Below, piece after piece: positions 40,251 to 45,982 of a DNA stretch of 45,982 nt. Origin of the DNA: Zhongshania sp. Its GTDB lineage: Bacteria; Pseudomonadota; Gammaproteobacteria; Pseudomonadales; Spongiibacteraceae. The translations under genes and the position numbers were made by a program. The notes under the pieces were generated by a model. That model ran no database searches. It was not told the DNA's origin and saw only the letters and a program-made list of their open reading frames with translations. Within the stretch, counting starts at the first letter, position 1, and every line of letters begins with the position of its first letter. The stretch spans positions 1 to 45,982 of the forward strand of contig JAGPVP010000030.1 in the NCBI GenBank assembly GCA_018066965.1, read 5' to 3'.

Positions 40251-43200
40251 ATGTATGAAGGTGGATTAGTGGCCAAGTTTGGGATTGCATATTTAATTGC
40301 CAGTTTGTTCACCGACTCAAAACTGACACCAGTCGTTATCCTCTCCATTCTGACAGTCGGGGCGATAGCTATAGACTCTACGCCTAAGGAAGATAACCCA
40401 CAAATCGTGGTGCCTGGCGCCACAATAGCCGTTGATTATCCTGGCGCCACAGCGGAGGAAGTCGAACAGCTGGTGGTCAGACCAATCGAGAAAACGGTGA
40501 AACTGATTTCCGGTGTATCTGACTATTATTCGACAGCGTTACATTCTAGGGCTGAGTTTGCGATTTTTTTCGAAGTTGGTGAAGACCAAGAGGAAGCCTT
40601 AGTCAGGCTCCATGATCGTTTTGAGAAAATCTCACAGTTATTGCCCATCGGTGCCTCTAAGCCAATTATTAATAGCATTAATATTGCTGACGTCCCTATT
40701 ATGACAATCACTATGTCGTCAAAAGAGATGGGGGAGGACCGGTTAAAAATATTGGCAGAAGCACTTTTGGATGATCTTCTGGTGATAGAAGATGTCTCCT
40801 CTGCGTATATTAAAGGCGGACTTAATGGTGATGTCATTGTCGAGGTTGATCCAGCTAAATTGCTAGCATCTAAAGTCGGACTTAAGGAGGTCGTCACGGC
40901 TGTGAGAGATGCCAGTGTCACGGTGCCTTTGGGTCCTGAGTCGGTGGGTGACGTCAGTCACATGTATGTGTTTGGTGATGGGCTGACGTCTGTTGCGGAC
41001 GTGGAGTCTGTTGCAGTGAGAGCATCAGTTGATAAGGGAGAGATCTTATTGCGCGATATCGCCAGAGTCAGCGGTATGCCTGAGAAGTGGCGAGAAACGA
41101 TTTCATTGTTTGGTTTTGGAAAGGGCGAGCCTGAAAAGCGGGAGCTGGCCCCTGAGGTGATGCCAGCCGTTACTATTGCAATTGCCAAAAAACGACACGC
41201 GAACTCAGTTACGGTTTCGGACAAGGTGAGAGCACGGCTGGCGAAGTTTGTTGCAGAGCATGACGCAGATAAGGTATTCGCTGAAGTGACCCGAGATGAC
41301 GGCTCGGTGGCGAGAGGTACATCTAATGAGTTGTTTCACCATCTTGCGATCGCGATTGTAGTAGTTTTTCTAATTACTTATATGTTCCTCGGGTTTAAGG
41401 CCGCATGCGTTGTCGGCTTTACCGTACCGCTGGTACTTGGATTAACCATTGCTACGCTTAGTGTGATGGGCTTAACTCTTAACAGGGTGTCGCTGTTAGG
41501 GTTGATTATTGCATTGGGGATGCTAGTCGACGATGCGATTGTCGTTTTGGAGAATATATACAGTGCTGGGGGGAGTAACGCAGAGCAGGGAAATAAGAAA
41601 AATATTGTGATTAGTGCCGCGGCAGAAGTGGGTAATCCTACGAATATCGCGACAGTCGCCATCGTGATTGTGTTTATTTCCACGCTTGTGATCACGGATA
41701 TGCCGGGAGAGTTCTTTTATCCAGTTTCCGTGGTGGTGCCTATTGCAATGCTGGCATCGCTTTTTATCGCGTATAGCGTTGTACCCTGGCTGTCGTTTAA
41801 CTTTTTGGATTTTTCTAAACACTCGGCGCCGATTGAAAGATACTTGGATAGTATCAACGCGGTATATAAGCGCATGCTGATGTCGTTGCTTGATAACGCG
41901 AGTGTTCGACGTACGTCATTATATTTATCGGTCTTTTTGTTGCTGGCTGTTATGGTAATGCCCGCGTGGCAGTTCCTTCGGCCCAGTGGTGTAGGCGGTG
42001 AGCCACCACCATTAGGTGTGTTGTTACACTCTATGCCACAGATCGATACTAATACTCTGAATATAGTAATTGAGATACCACCAAACCGTACATTAATGTA
42101 TTCGCAGCAAGTGGCGCAGGAGGTTGCAGCGGGGTTGGCGGAAAAGGAATCGGTAGCGAATTTTCAGATTTGGCTTGGTGAGTCGGGTGTTGAAGATTTC
42201 AATGGCATTCTGCGGGGCACCAGTTCTCGTGAAGGGCATAATATCGCCGAAATACGGGTTAATTTGCGGAATAAAAGTACGCGGTCTTATACGTCGATGG
42301 ATGTTGCCCGCGAGCTGAGAGAGATGGTTTCTGAAATAGAAGCTAAATTTACCGGTGTACTTATTAGGGTGGTGGAGGATCCCCCTGGGCCTCCTGCACG
42401 CGCTGGGCTGTTAGCCGAGGTGTACGGTGATAATAGCGAGGAGTTACGGGAAATCGCTCTGGGTCTTGGCGACGTGTTTCAGAATACCTGGGGTGTTATC
42501 GAGGTGTCTGATAGCGTGTTTGAAGATGTTCATCAGTATACCTATAAGGTTGATGAGCGAGCGCTACGGCGCTATGGCGTAAGTCGCACTGAGTTGTACT
42601 CGGTCCTGAACCTAGCGATTAACGGTGCCGATCTTGGCAGAATTATGAAGGGTGGTGCTCGACAAGAAAGGCACATATTACTCAAATTTCCCTTTTCGTA
42701 TGTTGATACATTGGTTCCGCTAGAAAACATCAAAGTTAGGGGGGCGGGTGGTGCCGAGGTGCCTCTCTCGGAACTGCTGACGTTAGAAAAGACGATATTG
42801 AGTCACCCAATCTTGCATAAGAACGGGTCGCCGGTCGCATACGTAACGGGAGAAATGGGCGAGTCGGTGCCGTTGTATGGCGTTTTGGATATCAGTAATC
42901 AAGTGAAAGAAAAGGGGATCGGTTATAACTTCCTCGTCAACGACGATAACGTCGTCGTCTCTGCAGATAAAGAGGGCTCCGCTAAAGCTGTAATCGTGTG
43001 GGAAGGCGCCTATGACCAAGTTATGCAAGCCTTTGAAGAAATGGCGCTAGCACTGCTTATTTCGCTTCTAATGGTGTATGTGTTGTTGGTTTATTACTAC
43101 AAGTCGTTTGCGATACCTGTGATAGCAATGTTGGCGATTCCTTTTGCTTTGATTGGTGTTTTCCCTGCTCACTGGGCGTTTTCAGAACTCTTTACGTCGA

Positions 43201-43517
43201 CGTCGATGGTGGGTGTTATCGCACTCGCCGGTGTCGTGGTGAGAAATTCGCTTTTAATTTTTGATTTTGTGTTCCAGTCTTTGCGGAACGGGGAAGAGCT
43301 GAGGTCAGCGTTGATCGACTGTACTGTAGCTCGACTCAGGCCGATCGTTCTTACTGCGGCATCGATATTCCTCGGTAGCGCAATTTTGATAAAGGATCCA
43401 TTATTTAGTGGCTTAGGTCTTTCTCTAGTTTTTGGTACAGTAGCGTCAACGATAATGTCGTTGTTTCTTACACCTGTTCTCCTATACTTCTACTTGAAAA
43501 GACAGCAAATTGGGTAA
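40251..43517 (+). CDS. RND-family efflux permease, 1088 aa
   Basis: This is a full-length AcrB/HAE1-type RND transporter. TM1 is near residues 22-42 (LTPVVILSILTVGAIAIDS). The porter domain begins PGATIAVDYPGATAEEVEQL. The TM4 proton-relay region has LIIALGMLVDDAIVVLENIY with the conserved adjacent aspartates. A second half repeats the plan and ends in TM10-12 (GVIALAGVVVRNSLLIFDFV). RND pumps use proton motive force to export amphiphilic compounds. The start is uncertain: the ATG at 40251 has a poor ribosome binding site, while a GTG at 40269 has GGTGG 4 nt upstream. Export of toxic substrate or intermediates is inference. Confidence 0.93.
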   Translation: MYEGGLVAKFGIAYLIASLFTDSKLTPVVILSILTVGAIAIDSTPKEDNPQIVVPGATIAVDYPGATAEEVEQLVVRPIEKTVKLISGVSDYYSTALHSRAEFAIFFEVGEDQEEALVRLHDRFEKISQLLPIGASKPIINSINIADVPIMTITMSSKEMGEDRLKILAEALLDDLLVIEDVSSAYIKGGLNGDVIVEVDPAKLLASKVGLKEVVTAVRDASVTVPLGPESVGDVSHMYVFGDGLTSVADVESVAVRASVDKGEILLRDIARVSGMPEKWRETISLFGFGKGEPEKRELAPEVMPAVTIAIAKKRHANSVTVSDKVRARLAKFVAEHDADKVFAEVTRDDGSVARGTSNELFHHLAIAIVVVFLITYMFLGFKAACVVGFTVPLVLGLTIATLSVMGLTLNRVSLLGLIIALGMLVDDAIVVLENIYSAGGSNAEQGNKKNIVISAAAEVGNPTNIATVAIVIVFISTLVITDMPGEFFYPVSVVVPIAMLASLFIAYSVVPWLSFNFLDFSKHSAPIERYLDSINAVYKRMLMSLLDNASVRRTSLYLSVFLLLAVMVMPAWQFLRPSGVGGEPPPLGVLLHSMPQIDTNTLNIVIEIPPNRTLMYSQQVAQEVAAGLAEKESVANFQIWLGESGVEDFNGILRGTSSREGHNIAEIRVNLRNKSTRSYTSMDVARELREMVSEIEAKFTGVLIRVVEDPPGPPARAGLLAEVYGDNSEELREIALGLGDVFQNTWGVIEVSDSVFEDVHQYTYKVDERALRRYGVSRTELYSVLNLAINGADLGRIMKGGARQERHILLKFPFSYVDTLVPLENIKVRGAGGAEVPLSELLTLEKTILSHPILHKNGSPVAYVTGEMGESVPLYGVLDISNQVKEKGIGYNFLVNDDNVVVSADKEGSAKAVIVWEGAYDQVMQAFEEMALALLISLLMVYVLLVYYYKSFAIPVIAMLAIPFALIGVFPAHWAFSELFTSTSMVGVIALAGVVVRNSLLIFDFVFQSLRNGEELRSALIDCTVARLRPIVLTAASIFLGSAILIKDPLFSGLGLSLVFGTVASTIMSLFLTPVLLYFYLKRQQIG

Positions 43518-43692
43518 TCTAATATAGTTGAGAGTAGTCCCTCAGAAAGTCGAGACAGTCATAGGTAGAGAAATCGGTTGTATCGCAAATATAATACTCG
43601 TCGTTGAATATCGACAGTCAGACCAGAACAGCTGTAGGTAGTTGAGCGGAGCGGACAACTCCTTCTGCCGTAATAATCACCCAATATCATAG

Positions 43693-44295
43693 CTAGCCTC
43701 GTCTCGCGGAAAGTGGAGTATCAAGTAAGGCTTTCACTAGGGTGATTGAGTTATCAATCATGCTCAGCGGCACACCGGATTTATACAGTAGTAGAATCGA
43801 TTGCACCTGAAGCGCTATCAAGCTAGCTAGATGCTCACGATCTAGCCGGCCTATTTGTATGTCGCGGCCGGACAGTTCGAGTGCCCTATCAACGATATTT
43901 TCCAGACCAAGAAAGAATTCATTCGCCAACCTTTGAACCTCAGCATCTCGGTTTGCGATATCGAGAAAAGCGTTTGCGCCTAATTCAACAGCACGTCCAC
44001 TGTGAAGCGCGCCTAGCAACACATCGAGCCAATTTTGGATGTTAGCAATATAGTCATCAGAAGCATCCAGCAATGCGACCCTAATACTTTCCAAAATATG
44101 TACGCTGTATTCAGAAAGCGCTCGAATGAAAAGTCCGCGCTTGCTACCGAAGGTGGCATAGAAACTTGAACGGTGTATTTTCATTACTGCCAGTAAGTCG
44201 CTGATAGAGGTTTTCTCGTAGCCATTGCGGTCGAACAACCCCATGGCCAGCGATATGACTTTGTCGGTATCAAATTGCTTTTCAGGTCCTGCCAT
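43693..44295 (-). CDS. TetR-family transcriptional regulator, 200 aa
   Basis: The N-terminal helix-turn-helix is TSISDLLAVMKIHRSSFYAT, followed by FGSKRGLFIRALSEY, the standard TetR start of the ligand domain. The C-terminal helical domain is variable, as expected. The gene is divergent from the P450 at 44466, and two copies of a TGGAACG-N2-CGTTCCA-like site lie in the 170-bp gap. It is therefore the probable local repressor, released by the P450 substrate or product. The ligand is unknown. Confidence 0.9.
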   Translation of the reverse strand: MAGPEKQFDTDKVISLAMGLFDRNGYEKTSISDLLAVMKIHRSSFYATFGSKRGLFIRALSEYSVHILESIRVALLDASDDYIANIQNWLDVLLGALHSGRAVELGANAFLDIANRDAEVQRLANEFFLGLENIVDRALELSGRDIQIGRLDREHLASLIALQVQSILLLYKSGVPLSMIDNSITLVKALLDTPLSARRG

Positions 44296-44353
44296 GCGGT
44301 CCTTCCGGTGGGCATAGTAAATGTTCGATCAGAACTTTACTTTAACCCATTTG

Positions 44354-44382
44354 TTGACATCTTGGAACGTTCATTCTAGATT
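44354..44382 (+). promoter_or_regulatory. Putative sigma-70 promoter for the second P450
   Basis: TTGACA at 44354-44359 and TAGATT at 44377-44382 are spaced by 17 nt. The first TetR-like operator (44363-44378) lies between the two boxes, which is the classical arrangement for repression. Confidence 0.55.
44363..44378. promoter_or_regulatory. TetR-type operator O1 (degenerate)
   Basis: TGGAACG-TT-CATTCTA repeats the plan of O2 with a good left arm and a degenerate right arm. It overlaps the promoter spacer. Its start is 31 bp from the start of O2, close to three helical turns. Confidence 0.55.
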
Positions 44383-44393
44383 GTAGCTTAATC

Positions 44394-44409
44394 TGGAACG
44401 TCCGTTCCA
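44394..44409. promoter_or_regulatory. TetR-type operator O2 (perfect palindrome)
   Basis: TGGAACG-TC-CGTTCCA has perfectly complementary 7-bp arms. It lies just downstream of the expected transcription start of the P450 gene and upstream of its ATG at 44466. Confidence 0.7.
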
Positions 44410-44465
44410 CCACTGCGACAGCTTTGGCTAGTCTGTTGCTCGCAGTTAGATCTTTGAGATGTGTT

Positions 44466-45662
44466 ATGAAACTCGACTTACCAATGCTTGATACTGCCTT
44501 TATCAGCTCCCCTTTCGATCACTGGGCATTTTATCGCGCACATGCACCGCTATTCTTTAGTGCGGAAAATGGTTTCTGGGTGGCGTCCCGTTATGAAGAT
44601 GTCGAAGCCCTGTTGCGCAATACCAGTGTATTTTCGTCTGCGAGTGGCCCTGGCGGCGATAACACTTATGAAAACAATCGCTCCTCTCAGGGTACGACAG
44701 GATTCCTGCCGCTGCTGCAAAATGATCCACCAGAACACACGCGCCTTCGTAGTTTGATGTCAAGAAGCTTCACATCACGCCGTATTGCAGCGCTAGAAAA
44801 ACCAATGCATGCAATGGCTGAGAATTTGTTGGATGGCTTGTTGGCAAAGCTCGAGCGTGATGGCCAAGCCGATTTATATGCTGATTATGCGAGCCCGCTA
44901 CCAGTGAATGTGATCGCCACACTCCTAGGTATACCAGAAGCATTCTACGAACGTCTGGCCTTTTGGAATCAGGCGCTCGGTATGGACAGTAATCCCGATA
45001 CTCAGGGCAGTTTGGCCAACGAAATGGACGAGGCGCTCGCTGCAGTAATCGCTGAGAAACGGAAAACGCCGGGGGATGATTTAATCTCGGCCTTGGTAGC
45101 GATTGCCGATGAAGAGGGGCAGCGGCTACATAGCGGTGAGTTGCTAGGCTTTTGCAAGCTGTTGTGGATTGCGGGTAATGAGACGACGACCAATCTGATT
45201 TGTAATGCCGCGCTATTTTTGCAATCTCACCCTGAGATATCGCAGCAACTTCGGGATGACAAAAGCCTGATCGAAGCGTTTGTCGAAGAAGCCTTGCGCT
45301 TGGAGGGGCCGGTCAACGGCTTGTTCCGACGCGTAGCTCGCGATTATAACTACAAAGGATGCGAACTTAAGGTGGGTGATAATGTGTGGTTACTTTTTGG
45401 CTCCGCCAACAGGGATGAATCGATTTTCCCCGATGCTGCCGAATTCAAACTCGCACGCAAAGAGGCGCAGCATCTCGCATTGGGCAAGGGCATTCACTTT
45501 TGCATGGGGGCGCCATTGGCGCGGATGGAGGCGCGAGTTGCCTTCGAGCATTTAGTGGATGTTATGCATCGCTTCAAGATTGATGATCAAGGCGGGAAAC
45601 GCATTCCTATCGCGATATTGAGGGGCTGGCTGTCGCTGCCGGTTATATCGGTCACTGCATGA
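44466..45662 (+). CDS. Cytochrome P450, second copy, 398 aa
   Basis: This is a soluble bacterial P450 with I-helix LLWIAGNETTTNLICNA, ExxR in EEALRLEGP and heme loop HLALGKGIHFCMGAPLAR, thiolate C346. The usual phenylalanine that opens the heme loop (FGxG) is leucine here. The ATG at 44466 is chosen over an upstream TTG that would add 14 residues unlike P450 N-termini. It overlaps the downstream MBL gene by 4 nt. The TetR regulator upstream and its operators suggest substrate-inducible expression, separate from the main operon. Confidence 0.94.
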   Translation: MKLDLPMLDTAFISSPFDHWAFYRAHAPLFFSAENGFWVASRYEDVEALLRNTSVFSSASGPGGDNTYENNRSSQGTTGFLPLLQNDPPEHTRLRSLMSRSFTSRRIAALEKPMHAMAENLLDGLLAKLERDGQADLYADYASPLPVNVIATLLGIPEAFYERLAFWNQALGMDSNPDTQGSLANEMDEALAAVIAEKRKTPGDDLISALVAIADEEGQRLHSGELLGFCKLLWIAGNETTTNLICNAALFLQSHPEISQQLRDDKSLIEAFVEEALRLEGPVNGLFRRVARDYNYKGCELKVGDNVWLLFGSANRDESIFPDAAEFKLARKEAQHLALGKGIHFCMGAPLARMEARVAFEHLVDVMHRFKIDDQGGKRIPIAILRGWLSLPVISVTA

Positions 45663-45982
45663 AAATTTATCAGGTCAAAACCAGGCTATCCAATAGCTAT
45701 GTGGTCGCCTACCCCGACAAATTATTGGTGCTTGATGTTGCGGTGAAGTGCCACGCGTATGTTTTAGGCTATATAGAAAGTGTTTTGGAGCGCTCAATTA
45801 GTGAAATCCTACTTGCTACTTGCACCCATGACGATCCTGACCACATTGGTGGTATTTCGGCACTGGCTGCTGCGAGTGGTTCTAGCGTGGCCATTCCGCT
45901 AGCTGCGGGTGAATTCGTGCGTAAAATACGGGGAGATCCGTTAGGGCCATTTTTCCGGTTTGGTTCGTCGTTTCGAGAAGCA
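45659..45982 (+). CDS. MBL-fold metallohydrolase, N-terminal part
   Basis: The frame starts with an ATG overlapping the P450 stop (ATGA) and is open to the window end for 108 codons. After two short strands (MKIYQVKTRLSNSYVVAYPD, LLVLDVAV) comes the metal motif THDDPDHIGG. This is the HxHxDH signature with Asp58 where the second histidine normally stands, a variant also seen in some MBL subfamilies. The family covers lactonases, esterases, glyoxalases and others. Coupling to the P450 suggests action on its product, for instance a lactone or ester. The rest is outside the window. Confidence 0.82.
   Translation, partial: MKIYQVKTRLSNSYVVAYPDKLLVLDVAVKCHAYVLGYIESVLERSISEILLATCTHDDPDHIGGISALAAASGSSVAIPLAAGEFVRKIRGDPLGPFFRFGSSFREA

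Noticed and set aside
1..45982. tRNA, rRNA or CRISPR arrays
   Set aside because: I saw no tRNA-like cloverleaf with a conserved TTCRANY loop, no rRNA-like sequence and no regularly spaced direct repeats.

Overview
This window looks like chromosomal DNA from a marine-type gammaproteobacterium (order Cellvibrionales or a relative). That placement is inferred from the mid-40s %GC appearance, the large TonB-dependent receptors and the style of the acyl-CoA catabolism genes; no rRNA or other taxonomic marker is present. The dominant theme is oxidative catabolism of a hydrophobic, probably polycyclic (steroid- or terpenoid-like) substrate.

Layout. (1) Positions 1-5.3 kb are a worn accessory zone. 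It holds the 3' end of an IS4-like transposase, short orphan ORFs, a ParD-like antitoxin, a metallophosphoesterase, two DUF1778/TacA-like antitoxins with no visible toxin, an exonuclease scrap, a diverged 59-bp dispersed repeat and a decayed IS6-family element with its right inverted repeat. (2) Positions 5.4-12.5 kb are mostly minus strand: a CurA/MDR-type reductase, a MarR regulator with a 17-bp-arm palindromic operator, a large TonB-dependent receptor (TBDT1), then a secreted START-domain protein and a secreted Gly/Leu/Pro-rich protein. (3) Positions 12.6-18.6 kb hold two hotdog thioesterases, an enoyl-CoA hydratase-family protein, a divergent GlxA-type AraC regulator and a first pair of acyl-CoA dehydrogenases. 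(4) Positions 19.1-38.5 kb form one apparent 19-gene plus-strand operon with short gaps and overlaps: DUF35 protein, SCP2-type thiolase/aldolase, Rieske oxygenase, Rieske ferredoxin, OYE/dienoyl-CoA-reductase-like flavoprotein, TBDT2, beta-barrel protein, P450, fumarate-reductase/KstD-type flavoprotein, SDR, acyl-CoA synthetase, P450-type ferredoxin, SCP2 lipid carrier, E1alpha, E1beta, free-standing lipoyl protein, E2 catalytic protein, and a second acyl-CoA dehydrogenase pair. (5) Positions 39.1-43.5 kb encode an RND periplasmic adaptor and RND permease. (6) Positions 43.7-46 kb hold a TetR regulator divergent from a second P450 and a truncated MBL-fold hydrolase.

How the genes may work together (inference). 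TBDT1/TBDT2 and the small barrel would bring the substrate across the outer membrane. START and SCP2 proteins would bind the lipid. P450, Rieske oxygenase, SDR and flavoprotein dehydrogenases would oxidise the skeleton. The synthetase would activate an acid to its CoA thioester, and paired acyl-CoA dehydrogenases, hydratase and the thiolase-fold/DUF35 pair would shorten it. The E1/E2 set, with its E2 split over two genes and no E3, would oxidatively cleave a 2-oxo acid or acyloin/diketone intermediate. This last part does not belong to steroid pathways as I know them, and is the best candidate for an undescribed system here.

Regulation. Four sites close to TAGTACAT-N2-ATGTACTA lie upstream of TBDT1, the START operon and the 19-gene operon, suggesting one shared regulator. 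The MarR, AraC and TetR genes each sit beside a distinct palindromic site of their own. TBDT1 and TBDT2 are near-identical, in inverted orientation about 19 kb apart, and could recombine to invert the intervening DNA.
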